Source of the DNA: UBA2112 sp964488555
Lineage (GTDB): Bacteria; Patescibacteriota; Saccharimonadia; Saccharimonadales; Saccharimonadaceae
DNA: 64,000 nt
Assembly (NCBI GenBank): GCA_964488555.1
Contig: CAZAUF010000001.1
Location: 171,288-235,287, forward strand
Direction: 5' to 3'
The notes under the pieces were generated by a model that was not told where the DNA came from, did not search any database, and saw only the letters and a list, made by a program, of their open reading frames with translations. This document shows, one piece after another, positions 51,614 to 59,284 of the stretch (positions are counted from its first letter, which is position 1; the number at the start of each line of letters is the position of its first letter). The position numbers and the translations under genes are program-made.

Positions 51614-52681
51614 TTAGTCAATCAGCATGAATTCTTCGACTGCGGCAGGGTCACCGGTAAGCGACATGGCGGCGAGGCGTAAATCTTTTTCGTCTATTTT
51701 TTGCGTATGCGCATAGAATTTTGCGGCGAATTTCATTTGATTGAGCTTCTTTGGCGTAATAGCCGCGAACCCTCCGCCATAATAAGAGTTTTTGCGATAT
51801 TTTGCCTCGGTAAAATATACCGTGCCGTCCTTGTGCGACACAATGTCGATCTCGCAGTATTTCGTCTTCCAGTTGCGCTCCACTATTTCGTGTCCTTGTC
51901 GTACCAGATAGTTCGCCGCCTCGTCCTCCGCCGCGTCACCTTTTTGCTTCGTAGTAGCGGGTATATCGTTAGCGCGGGTGGCGGGCAACGGGGCAGCTCC
52001 CAAAAATCGTTTCAGCTTGCCTGAAAGATTTTTAGGGGCGGATTGCCCGACAGGACCCGCGTCCAGCGACCTACGTGCAGATTTCTTAGAAATCTGCGAC
52101 GACGGGAGCGGCGGCGCAGAACGATATTTTGCTAGCGGTGCAAATGACAACCGATGTAGCGGCGTGACGCCATATTTATCTATAGCTGCCCGGTGCGCTG
52201 CCGTGCCGTAGCCTACGTGCGAGCCAAATTTATAGCTTTTGTACACCGCGTCTTGCTCAGCCATGTAGTTGTCGCGCGCGACCTTGGCGATAATCGACGC
52301 CGCGCTGACGCTCGGCACGAGCAGATCTGCTTTTTTCATGGTAGTCACGTACTGACCTTTGCGCGTGCCCGCTAGCAGGTTGATAGTGCCATCGATGATG
52401 ATTTCGTGGTAAGGCGTCTTGATCTGCTCGACCGCCCGCATGGTGGCGAGTTTCAGCGATTCAGATAGCCCCAGCTCATCTATCTCATCCGCATGCACCC
52501 AGCCAAGTCCATAACCTGCAGCTTGTGCGCGGATGATAACATCCAGCTCTTCGCGTCGCTTCTTGGTCAGCTTCTTGCTATCTGTTAGCCCGTCTATCGG
52601 CGCACCACCTAGCACCACCGCACCAACCACCAACGGTCCCGCCCACGGCCCTCGTCCGACTTCGTCTATTCCCAGAATCAT
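51614..52681 (-). CDS. rnhB: RNase HII-YraN (UPF0102) fusion protein
   Basis: 355 aa. Residues 1-187 are RNase HII, which cuts RNA in RNA-DNA hybrids: GIDEVGRG (Asp6, Glu7), IIIDGT (Asp97) and KADLLVPSVSAASIIAK (Asp119) hold the four acidic ligands. Residues 246-345 are a YraN/UPF0102 endonuclease-like fold with CEIDIVSHKDG and YFTEAKYRKN, ending KLNQMKFAAKFY. A basic linker (188-245) joins them; part of its DNA is palindromic. In many bacteria rnhB and yraN are adjacent genes near rplS, which lies 1.4 kb away. The ATG follows TACAAT by 6 nt. Confidence 0.93.
   Translation of the reverse strand: MILGIDEVGRGPWAGPLVVGAVVLGGAPIDGLTDSKKLTKKRREELDVIIRAQAAGYGLGWVHADEIDELGLSESLKLATMRAVEQIKTPYHEIIIDGTINLLAGTRKGQYVTTMKKADLLVPSVSAASIIAKVARDNYMAEQDAVYKSYKFGSHVGYGTAAHRAAIDKYGVTPLHRLSFAPLAKYRSAPPLPSSQISKKSARRSLDAGPVGQSAPKNLSGKLKRFLGAAPLPATRANDIPATTKQKGDAAEDEAANYLVRQGHEIVERNWKTKYCEIDIVSHKDGTVYFTEAKYRKNSYYGGGFAAITPKKLNQMKFAAKFYAHTQKIDEKDLRLAAMSLTGDPAAVEEFMLID
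51990..52096. repeat. Palindromic DNA inside the RnhB-YraN linker
   Basis: AAAAATCgTTTCAG/CTGAAAGATTTTT (about 52001-52034), then GGGC(ggatt)GCCC, then a perfect CAGATTTC/GAAATCTG (52078-52085/52089-52096). The order A/T-rich hairpin, GGGCGGA..GCCC resembles the inverted dispersed repeat. It is coding in frame for linker residues about 195-231. Confidence 0.45.
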
Positions 52682-52779
52682 AGATTTATTGTACCTTATA
52701 GATTTTTCCTAGAAACATGATATAGTTATGTTATCGGCGCGTACAGTCGTACGTGCTTGCACCCCGACAGATTGGAATA

Positions 52780-53034
52780 ATGATGGAAACATTTGCGATG
52801 ATCGTTGGAGTTACCACGCTGATCTACCTGGTTGTTGGCGCAATGTTCACGAGCATCTTCTTCACGCTCCTGCGCCACGGACACATGTCGTCATCCCGTG
52901 TCAGCCGAAGAAGGAGAGAAGCGGTTTACTCACTTGTAGTGACGTGGCCATATATGATCTGGCTTCTCATAAAGAATGCGTTAAACCAGACGGGACTCAC
53001 CAGCCCCAAGCCGCCCAACCGAACGCGCGTCTAG
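52780..53034 (+). CDS. Small two-helix membrane protein
   Basis: 84 aa from ATG 52780 (or 52783). Two hydrophobic helices, about 5-30 and 54-70, are separated by a basic SSSRVSRRRREA loop; the C-terminus is Pro/Arg-rich. The ribosome-binding site is weak (GGA 5 nt upstream). An overlapping 147-aa frame (52728-53171) is Cys-rich and lacks such structure, so this frame is preferred. Unknown function. Confidence 0.55.
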   Translation: MMETFAMIVGVTTLIYLVVGAMFTSIFFTLLRHGHMSSSRVSRRRREAVYSLVVTWPYMIWLLIKNALNQTGLTSPKPPNRTRV

Positions 53035-53066
53035 TCAGTACGAACGTCACCATCCATGCATTAATA

Positions 53067-53101
53067 GTACTGGTGCGAGAATACTACTCTCGCACCAGTA
53101 C
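53067..53101 (+). other. Perfect 14-bp hairpin
   Basis: GTACTGGTGCGAGA/TCTCGCACCAGTAC with a 7-nt loop (atactac), between the small membrane protein gene and a terminator. No T-run follows, so it may be an RNA-stability or protein-binding hairpin. Confidence 0.5.
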
Positions 53102-53130
53102 CTTCGCAATCTGTCGGAATTTTCCGCAAA

Positions 53131-53161
53131 TCAAAACGCCCCATATGCGCGGGGCGTTTTT
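53131..53161. terminator. Bidirectional intrinsic terminator
   Basis: AAAACGCCCC/GGGGCGTTTT stem with T-runs on both strands, between the convergent small membrane protein and DUF4352-like genes. Confidence 0.85.
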
Positions 53162-53167
53162 GTATAT

Positions 53168-53719
53168 CTAGACTTTGATTTCGAGCTTTTTATCAGTCCA
53201 GAACGACGGACTATATTGCAAAGTAAACTCTTCGCCTGCTGGAACCTGGAACACCAAAAATCCTTTTACTGTTCCTTTCGGAGCTAGCTCACCGCTGTTC
53301 AAGGCACCATCCACGCTAAATGCCATCGAGTCGACGTCCTTTATGACGCCATCTTTCGTCTGAACCTTCCAGTCAAAGGTATTGTAGCTGACCTGATCAT
53401 CCGAATCATTCTTTATCGTTATAGCCACCTTTACGAATTCATTGCCACTATCCGGTGTAATAAACTCATTACCACTATGCCAGTTGCGCTTCACGCTCGT
53501 AACAGTCACCACCTTGTTATCGAAGCTGATTTTGTCACCAACTTTGAATGTTGTCTGCTCCTGTGCTTGGTCAGACGAAGAGTCAGATGTCGAATCAACC
53601 TTAGTCGCATCATTACCTCCGTTAGCCACACTGACCGCTACAACAAGTACAATAATTGCCGCGAGGCCTGTCAAAAACTTATGGCGGGCGAACCAGTTAC
53701 CGCTTTTTTCTTTACTCAT
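53168..53719 (-). CDS. Membrane-anchored DUF4352-like protein
   Basis: 183 aa from ATG 53719, chosen because AAGGAGG lies 8 nt upstream; frames starting at 53902 run through a terminator and the ncRNA. Transmembrane anchor at about 10-32 (HKFLTGLAAIIVLVVAVSVA), a Ser/Asp/Gln linker, then a beta-sandwich with SYNTFDWKVQTKDG ... FQVPAGEEFTLQYSP, the pattern of DUF4352-type extracellular domains. Function unknown. It is preceded by a terminator and candidate ncRNA on the same strand. Confidence 0.85.
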   Translation of the reverse strand: MSKEKSGNWFARHKFLTGLAAIIVLVVAVSVANGGNDATKVDSTSDSSSDQAQEQTTFKVGDKISFDNKVVTVTSVKRNWHSGNEFITPDSGNEFVKVAITIKNDSDDQVSYNTFDWKVQTKDGVIKDVDSMAFSVDGALNSGELAPKGTVKGFLVFQVPAGEEFTLQYSPSFWTDKKLEIKV

Positions 53720-53756
53720 GGGACGTTCCTCCTTACCCATTGTTATGCCACCCCAT

Positions 53757-53888
53757 AAAAAAGGACAGCCATTACTATTTGGCTGTCTACACCTAGAGCA
53801 AAGAATCGCTTCCCTACTCACGCAATGGCTGCCCAATTCTATAGGTAAGCGATTGCGTTCATATGAACCCTGCTCTAGATGTAGACGC
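53757..53888 (-). ncRNA. Candidate structured ncRNA (or structured leader) with own terminator
   Basis: TATAAT (minus, 53894-53899) predicts a start near 53887. The RNA closes with GTCTACATCTAGAGCA (53871-53886) paired to TGCTCTAGGTGTAGAC (53785-53800), 16 bp with one wobble. Inside are GTTCATATGAAC and AATCGCTT-a-CCTA/TAGG-g-AAGCGATT with a 25-nt loop. A perfect terminator follows (GACAGCCA/TGGCTGTC, then CTTTTTT). No coding frame explains the paired segments. A rod-like 6S-type RNA or a riboswitch-like leader for the downstream gene are both possible; the P1 3' strand and the terminator share only GAC. Confidence 0.6.
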
Positions 53889-53893
53889 TTATC

Positions 53894-53899
53894 ATTATA
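53894..53899 (-). promoter_or_regulatory. -10 box of the candidate ncRNA
   Basis: TATAAT on the minus strand, 7 nt before the first base of the 16-bp closing stem. No convincing -35 hexamer is seen. Confidence 0.5.
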
Positions 53900-53997
53900 C
53901 ACGATACTCTACGAAAAACGCGTCATAATTATGCCTGTTTTAAGCTTTTGTCTCACGATGAGCCAGCATTCCCAAACTCAATACATCTATAGCCAAT

Positions 53998-54027
53998 CAA
54001 AAACACCCGCAGCTTGGCGGGTGTTTT
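53998..54027 (-). terminator. Intrinsic terminator of rplS
   Basis: AAAACACCCGC/GCGGGTGTTTT stem with T-run on minus, 14 nt after the rplS stop. Confidence 0.85.
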
Positions 54028-54040
54028 CATGCGTGTCGAT

Positions 54041-54565
54041 TTATTTCGCTTCTTCGTGTCGGGCTTTGACTTCAGCTTGCTTTGCTTCGAGCTCTGCTTC
54101 TTCAGCGGCTTTTTCTGCCTGCTTCTCCTCGGCAGCCTTTTTGGCTTCTTCCTTCAGACGTGCAGTTTCTTCCTCTGCGTGCGGGTCGCGAATATCATTC
54201 ACGGCGGCACGGTCGAAGTTGACTGCAGTCAAACGAGCACTTTTACCGCTACGGTTGCGCAGGTAACTTAGGAAGTTGCGGCGCACCTTAGCGCGGCGAA
54301 CGATTTCTACCTTTTCGACGAGTGGGCTATGGAGCATGAAGCTCTTCTCTACACCGACACCGCTGGCAATTTTGCGAACCGTGATGCGGCTGGTGTGTTG
54401 GTTCTTGTTGTCGGTGCGGATGACAACGCCTTCGAACACCTGGATACGCTCTTTGTTGCCTTCCTTGATTTTCTGGTGCACACGTACGGTATCACCGCTG
54501 CGTGCGTCTACGACAGCAGCTTTTTTCTGCTCATCATTCACTTTTTGGATCAATGCAAAACTCAT
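54041..54565 (-). CDS. rplS: 50S ribosomal protein L19
   Basis: Protein at the 30S-50S interface. Residues 1-112 match L19: GDTVRVHQKIKEGNKERIQVFEGVV, VGVEKSFMLHSPLVEKVEIV and KVRRNFLSYLRNRSGKSAR. Unlike the usual length of about 115, a tail of about 55 residues rich in Ala, Glu and Lys follows, predicted as one long charged helix. AAGGA precedes the ATG. trmD, rpsP and rimM, frequent neighbours, are not here. Confidence 0.96.
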   Translation of the reverse strand: MSFALIQKVNDEQKKAAVVDARSGDTVRVHQKIKEGNKERIQVFEGVVIRTDNKNQHTSRITVRKIASGVGVEKSFMLHSPLVEKVEIVRRAKVRRNFLSYLRNRSGKSARLTAVNFDRAAVNDIRDPHAEEETARLKEEAKKAAEEKQAEKAAEEAELEAKQAEVKARHEEAK

Positions 54566-54718
54566 AATTTTTCCTTATGTCCGACCGTGAACCCAGTTGG
54601 CCACGCAGTTGTATCCCTGCGGCTCCATACCGTCACGTTTCGGCACTTACTTACCTATATACAATCAGTTCCCTACTATAGCACACTTTTCCCCGTTTTA
54701 AAAGGGTTTCAAAGCACG

Positions 54719-54771
54719 AAAAAGCCCCCGAGGAGCCGACGATTGCTCGCCAGAGGCTCTTTCGGGGGCTT
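54719..54771 (-). terminator. Terminator after the 124-aa gene
   Basis: AAGCCCCCGA/TCGGGGGCTT stem with an inner GAGCC/GGCTC, followed by TTTTTCG on minus. The stem begins inside the stop codon at 54770-54772. Confidence 0.8.
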
Positions 54772-55144
54772 ACTGGACGCGGATGAGCCGCTCCCATCGC
54801 TCCGTCAGCTGGTCGGGCAGAACGCCCATGTGCTGAAGGTGCAGGATGAACTTGGTAAACGACCTCTTGAAGTCCATCTGCGGGTCAACGGCGTCGACCT
54901 GTTCCCAGATCTCTCTCGCCTTACTCTCCTTCATCGACACCGTGCAGATGATCCAGCCGAAGACCTCGTGCAAGCTCTCCTTGTTGCGTCGGATCTTGCT
55001 GGCCATGAAGGAGTGGCTCACTGGTCGTGGCACGGCACTGGTCCGCTCCGGCGGGAACCACTGCTTGAAGAAGTGTTCCAGCGCGTTCGTGAGACAGATT
55101 TCCGGAACGAGTTCCGGAGTTGCCGATTCGTATGCAGCGGTCAT
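54770..55144 (-). CDS. Hypothetical cytoplasmic protein
   Basis: 124 aa, all-helical prediction, beginning MTAAYESATPELVPEICLTN and ending TERWERLIRVQ. GAGG lies 5 nt upstream of the ATG, and the strong terminator that begins at its stop codon supports a real minus-strand gene over the long overlapping plus-strand frame (54329-55294). No family or motif recognised. Confidence 0.65.
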   Translation of the reverse strand: MTAAYESATPELVPEICLTNALEHFFKQWFPPERTSAVPRPVSHSFMASKIRRNKESLHEVFGWIICTVSMKESKAREIWEQVDAVDPQMDFKRSFTKFILHLQHMGVLPDQLTERWERLIRVQ

Positions 55145-55232
55145 AGCGACCTCATTTCCTGTACGACGCCTCTTCTTTCAAGACGTTGGTACATTATATC
55201 AAAAAGCTTGCGCTTTGTCAATAGTAGCAACG

Positions 55233-55280
55233 AAAAGAGCCCGCCGCGGGCCCGATGGAACCGGAGTTCCGCGGCGGGTC
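55233..55280 (-). terminator. Terminator after the 117-aa membrane protein gene
   Basis: CCCGCCGCGG/CCGCGGCGGG stem, followed by CTCTTTTCG on minus, just past the stop at 55291. Confidence 0.75.
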
Positions 55281-55290
55281 TTTGGCGGGC

Positions 55291-55644
55291 TTAGCCCATA
55301 TTGGCGAAAGGGACACCGTGGACAAACCACGCAAGTGTCACCATGCCGGTTGCGGCGAGGATCCCCATGACCACCATCGCAATACGATGATACAGCGTAC
55401 GCTCATAGATGGGCGTGATCTTTGCCCACACACACATGGCAATCAAGCCCACCGCATAGAATACGGAACCGATCAGTACCTGTCGGTCAATCGTGCTGTC
55501 GGCCTGTATGAACGGTACGATGGTCAACCAGACACCCACGACCAGAAGTGCGATCGCGGTATGTGCGGCTAGCGCGTCGGCCATCTTGGTCCGCAGCTTG
55601 CTCATACGAGCCGACTCCTCGAGCTCTAATTGTGACAGTGACAT
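55291..55644 (-). CDS. Small multi-pass membrane protein
   Basis: 117 aa. A charged N-terminus (MSLSQLELEESARMSKLRTK) precedes three hydrophobic helices (about 29-48, 57-76 and 86-110). AAGGAG lies 5 nt before the ATG. Unknown function; transcribed separately from its neighbours. Confidence 0.75.
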   Translation of the reverse strand: MSLSQLELEESARMSKLRTKMADALAAHTAIALLVVGVWLTIVPFIQADSTIDRQVLIGSVFYAVGLIAMCVWAKITPIYERTLYHRIAMVVMGILAATGMVTLAWFVHGVPFANMG

Positions 55645-55748
55645 TGTGTCTCCTTGCTAAAAAGGACTAGCTACCACGTAGCCAGCGCGTTGTCTCGCTA
55701 CGTTGTCGTAGTGACAATATTTTACATAATATTTATGATTTTGTCAAC

Positions 55749-57416
55749 CTAGATGGCGCGGTTGACTTCCTCGAGTGTCGTCTCGCCGCGAAGTGCTGCG
55801 AGCGTACCTGCTTGGATAAGCGTGATAAGACCAGCTGACCTTTTTGCCTCGGCCTCAATCGACTCCGGGTTGGCGTCTGCGATGTCGCCGCGCAGGAATG
55901 CCTGAATGTGTGAGTTGACAACCATCTGCTCCATGATGACGACACGCCCCTTGAACCCAAACGGCGCGTCCGGATGAACGACCGGCTTCCATAGTTTGAA
56001 ATTATTGAGATCGATACCCTCCATACGCTCCGGAGAAACACCCTCAAGAACTTTGCGCACCCATCGCTTCGTCGCTTCATCGGGTTCGTACTCTTCCTTG
56101 GATTCATCGTACAGACGTCGAACAAGCCGCTGAGCAATAAGCAGTCGTATAGCCGAGCTAAATATAGGGTTGATACCGATCATACCGATCATACGGCTAA
56201 AGGCAGCACTCGTCGAATTGGCGTGAAACGAGCTAAGCACCAGGTGACCAGTGATAGATGCTTGAATAGCGGTCTTGGCAGTATCAACGTCACGGATCTC
56301 ACCAAGCATCACGACGTCAGGGTCCATACGCAGGATCGAGCGCAGACCGTCGGCAAATGTCTGACCGTGTGTGGTGTCGACAGGAATTTGCGTAATACCA
56401 CTGATACCGTACTCGATAGGATCCTCAAGTGTCAGAATTTTGCGCTCGGAATTGTTGAGAGCATTGAGCATACTATAGAGAGTTGTCGACTTACCGCTAC
56501 CGGTAGGACCGACCATCAGCATCATGCCACGCGGGTGACGAGTAATTTCACGTATTTCAGCCATCTCCTTAGGCGGGATGCCCAGTAGGTCAAGATTGAG
56601 CATGGACTCGTCGAAGTTAAACAAACGCAGCACGGCATCCTGGCCATACATACTAGGCACGGTTTCGATACGAATGTTGAGCAGGTGGCTAGCATTGTCG
56701 CGATGAATTTCCTTTTGGATGTGACCTGACTGCGACGTCTTGGCAGCGGATGAAATATTCGCTCGTGAACCGATGGCACCCATCAAAATGCGATACTTGT
56801 CTTTGTTGATTTCTGCCACCGGGTGCAACGCGCCATCGACACGCATACGGATACGGATGTACGTGCGCTGGTTTTCCACGTGGATGTCAGATGCGCCGAG
56901 CTTGTCGGCCTGGTCAATCAGATAATCGAGAATTTGATCGGAACCCACTGAGTTCAGCGTCTTGCTGACTGCAGCTAGCGTAGTGCTGTCACCAGACTTC
57001 GCGATAGTAATGTCGTCGTAAATAACCTTCTTTGGCGGATCGTACCGGTTCATGAGCACCTGATAGCCACTGTTGGTGATCAGGAATATCTGTGCTTCAC
57101 GACCTTCATCCGCATATTTTTGCTTGGTCTTTTCTATGACAGACTGCGGAGTGTTGCTCGTCGCGCCAAACCTATATGGCTCATATTCGGATCCCATCTG
57201 TAGAGGCACCATGCGCCATTGGTGCATCTCTTCGATGGTCATCATGCCCTCGCGGACCAGATCTACCTTGTCTTCAAATTCGCGAGAGTCTAGATATGGC
57301 AAACCCAAAATAGCCGCGCGTGAAGCGGTGGATTTTTCCTCATGCTCACGTCGACCCTGTTGGATTTTATGCTCTTCGGCGAGCGCGTGAGTGTCTTCTT
57401 CGACAACATATGCCAT
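55749..57416 (-). CDS. Type IV pilus/type II secretion assembly ATPase (PilB/GspE-like)
   Basis: 555 aa from MAYVVEEDTH. N-terminal T2SSE-N-like region, then the hexameric ATPase: Walker A GPTGSGKS (303-310), LTLEDPIEYGISGITQIPVD, Walker B region DPDVVMLGEIRD (366-376) and HLVLSSFHANST. It powers pilin polymerisation. The family's two CxxC pairs are absent: the positions read RLYDESKEEYEP (434-445) and VVHPDAPFGFKG (479-490), so no zinc site. pilC, pilT and pilin genes are outside the window. Confidence 0.93.
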   Translation of the reverse strand: MAYVVEEDTHALAEEHKIQQGRREHEEKSTASRAAILGLPYLDSREFEDKVDLVREGMMTIEEMHQWRMVPLQMGSEYEPYRFGATSNTPQSVIEKTKQKYADEGREAQIFLITNSGYQVLMNRYDPPKKVIYDDITIAKSGDSTTLAAVSKTLNSVGSDQILDYLIDQADKLGASDIHVENQRTYIRIRMRVDGALHPVAEINKDKYRILMGAIGSRANISSAAKTSQSGHIQKEIHRDNASHLLNIRIETVPSMYGQDAVLRLFNFDESMLNLDLLGIPPKEMAEIREITRHPRGMMLMVGPTGSGKSTTLYSMLNALNNSERKILTLEDPIEYGISGITQIPVDTTHGQTFADGLRSILRMDPDVVMLGEIRDVDTAKTAIQASITGHLVLSSFHANSTSAAFSRMIGMIGINPIFSSAIRLLIAQRLVRRLYDESKEEYEPDEATKRWVRKVLEGVSPERMEGIDLNNFKLWKPVVHPDAPFGFKGRVVIMEQMVVNSHIQAFLRGDIADANPESIEAEAKRSAGLITLIQAGTLAALRGETTLEEVNRAI

Positions 57417-57479
57417 ACTGCTTACGATAATACGCCTAACAGAGGCCCAACGCAAGTGGTGCGGTATACTTAGTGCAGT

Positions 57480-57986
57480 ATGTCTGAGATAGTCGTTATC
57501 GCGCACAATATCCGCTCGACGCACAATGTCGGAGCGATTTTTCGCACCTGTGAGGGATTTAGTGTCGCACGCATTATTTTGAGTGGCTACACTCCTTACC
57601 CTAAACTACCCCACGATACTCGACTGCCGCACATAGCTAATAAGCTTACCTCACAAATTCACAAGACTGCCCTAGGGGCTGAGACAATGGTGCCATTTGA
57701 GTATCAGGAGACGCCTGATTTCGACGTGCTCAAGACTAGCGGCTATCGAATTGTCGGGCTGGAACAGGATAGTCGGTCTATCGTGCTGCCAGACTACCGT
57801 GCACCAGACAAGATCGCGCTGCTGCTGGGTGAAGAGGTTGAAGGTCTGACCGCAGAACTACGCGCCGCTTGTGATGATTTGATCGAAATCCCCATGCACG
57901 GGCAAAAGGAATCGTTCAACGTCAGCGTCGCCACCGGCATCGCGCTGTATGCCCTCAGTCAACTTCCTCGGACGAGTCAAAGCTAG
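57480..57986 (+). CDS. SpoU/TrmH-family RNA methyltransferase
   Basis: 168 aa, with the minimal SPOUT fold: motif 1 NIRSTHNVGAIFRTCEGF, motif 2 ALLLGEEVEGL, motif 3 SFNVSVATGIALYAL. As for the paralogue at 17.9 kb, the substrate (tRNA or rRNA ribose 2'-OH) is not deducible. TATACT lies 9 nt before the ATG. The 3' end overlaps the convergent gene by 32 nt. Confidence 0.9.
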   Translation: MSEIVVIAHNIRSTHNVGAIFRTCEGFSVARIILSGYTPYPKLPHDTRLPHIANKLTSQIHKTALGAETMVPFEYQETPDFDVLKTSGYRIVGLEQDSRSIVLPDYRAPDKIALLLGEEVEGLTAELRAACDDLIEIPMHGQKESFNVSVATGIALYALSQLPRTSQS

Positions 57987-58890
57987 CACCCGACGAACCC
58001 TTCTTCCATTGCTTGGCAATTTCGCGCGCGGCTTCTCCTGCTTTTACCGCTGTCTCCGCCGACACCAGGCTCTTCAGTATGGACTTGCCGTCAAGCAGCC
58101 GGCATGGCAGTTTCATGAGGTAGAGCGCCTGGGCATCCCAGGTAGCGGCGATCAGCTCGTCGATATCTTCGCGTACGCCATGAAGATCGGCCATGCCTCG
58201 TATGATAGCGATCTGCGACGCTTGGAATTCGTGGATGCTCACCGGCTGGTCGCCAACATGCCGCGCGATGAACTCCAGGAACCACTCCACAGCTTCGTCA
58301 CTGACATTATTGTCGCTCTTGCCGCCATGTCCTTCGTAGCCCTGCTCCATGTACGCATGCATGTAGACCTGGCTCGACGCGCGCACGTAATCACGCCGCG
58401 AACTGCTCACGTAGACGCTGAGTGATTCGGTCATGGTCTCTTCGCCGACCTTGTAGCTCATGCTGATTTCCAGCTGCCGGGTCTTGTCTTTCTCTCCGGG
58501 ATATTCCTTATACTCATAGGGCGGCTGCTTCCTGTCCGGCTCCGTGTAGCGGAACTTGTCGTCATCCCAACCCCAGACGCGAAGGCCCATGCCGGTAAAT
58601 TTGCCGTTCTTTTTGCGGACGTCCAGCTTCGGGTAGTATTCGCCGTCCGACTTCAGCGCCAATTGCTTGCCCGGCTTCGCCAGCAGATAACCGAGCGGTC
58701 CTGCCTCAAGCTCGGCCAGCATTTCGCGATGATCGTCTGCCAACACGATATCTACGAAGGTAAGCGGTGAATTCTCGCGCTTGTGCTTCAACAGCTCATC
58801 GGCAAGCATGATCGCGTCCGCTTGCGCCTGCGTCAGCTCGTGGTCGTATTCATCGGCCGGTTGCTCTACATGTGCCTGCGGTCGTTCCAT
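57955..58890 (-). CDS. Hypothetical protein
   Basis: 311 aa, soluble, acidic, beginning MERPQAHVEQPADEYDHE. GGGAG lies 6 nt before the ATG. A beta-rich middle (GMGLRVWGWDDDKFRYTEPD ... LSVYVSSSRRDYVRA) is followed by a helical C-terminal half that ends in a Ser/Glu-rich tail. No known domain is recognised. It is in the same orientation as the small gene at 58910-59206, 19 nt downstream of it, and the two may form an operon. Confidence 0.75.
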   Translation of the reverse strand: MERPQAHVEQPADEYDHELTQAQADAIMLADELLKHKRENSPLTFVDIVLADDHREMLAELEAGPLGYLLAKPGKQLALKSDGEYYPKLDVRKKNGKFTGMGLRVWGWDDDKFRYTEPDRKQPPYEYKEYPGEKDKTRQLEISMSYKVGEETMTESLSVYVSSSRRDYVRASSQVYMHAYMEQGYEGHGGKSDNNVSDEAVEWFLEFIARHVGDQPVSIHEFQASQIAIIRGMADLHGVREDIDELIAATWDAQALYLMKLPCRLLDGKSILKSLVSAETAVKAGEAAREIAKQWKKGSSGASFDSSEEVD

Positions 58891-58909
58891 GCCAATCTCC
58901 CTACCTGTC

Positions 58910-59206
58910 CTATGCCTGGCTCATCGGATCCCACATGAACTGTTCGATCGCTTCATTGATCTGATGCTGCGCGTTTTCGATATCTTTGACGGCGACCATG
59001 GCAAGTCCGTCGCCTTCGACATCCGGACCATCCCAATAACAGATCTGCCGGCCGTTTGCGGCGTGAATCGATATTTCCCATTTGAGTGCTTCATGTCCCA
59101 CGCGTTTCAATCGTGCGACGCCGGCATAACCGCCGTATTCCACGCGGACCCGCAATGCTTCCGCATCAAGGTCGGCCTGATCAAGATTTCGACTTTGTTC
59201 GCTCAT
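58910..59206 (-). CDS. Small hypothetical protein
   Basis: 98 aa from MSEQSRNLDQADLDAE. This start lies 6 nt after a TATGAT box, while the upstream ATGs (59233, 59227) would put the -10 inside the gene. The short acidic protein is predicted alpha/beta with a single cysteine (RQICYWDGP). No family recognised. It is the first gene before the 311-aa protein and is divergent from the Nudix gene. Confidence 0.65.
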   Translation of the reverse strand: MSEQSRNLDQADLDAEALRVRVEYGGYAGVARLKRVGHEALKWEISIHAANGRQICYWDGPDVEGDGLAMVAVKDIENAQHQINEAIEQFMWDPMSQA

Positions 59207-59284
59207 ATGCTTATCATAAAGCGTCATTCGCATTGTATCCAGTCAAAACTTTTTACCCCCGGACGGTGGGGTATAATGAACCTC

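Noticed and set aside
52728..53171. 147-codon plus-strand frame
   Set aside because: It overlaps the small two-helix membrane protein in another frame, spans a 14-bp hairpin and a terminator, and has no recognisable structure.
54329..55294. 321-codon plus-strand frame
   Set aside because: It crosses the rplS start, a strong terminator and a minus-strand gene that has its own ribosome-binding site and terminator.
58781..59284. N-terminal 168 residues of the long frame that ends with the Nudix protein
   Set aside because: They are antisense to two minus-strand genes with ribosome-binding or -10 signals; the winged-helix start fits ATG 59285 after TATAAT.
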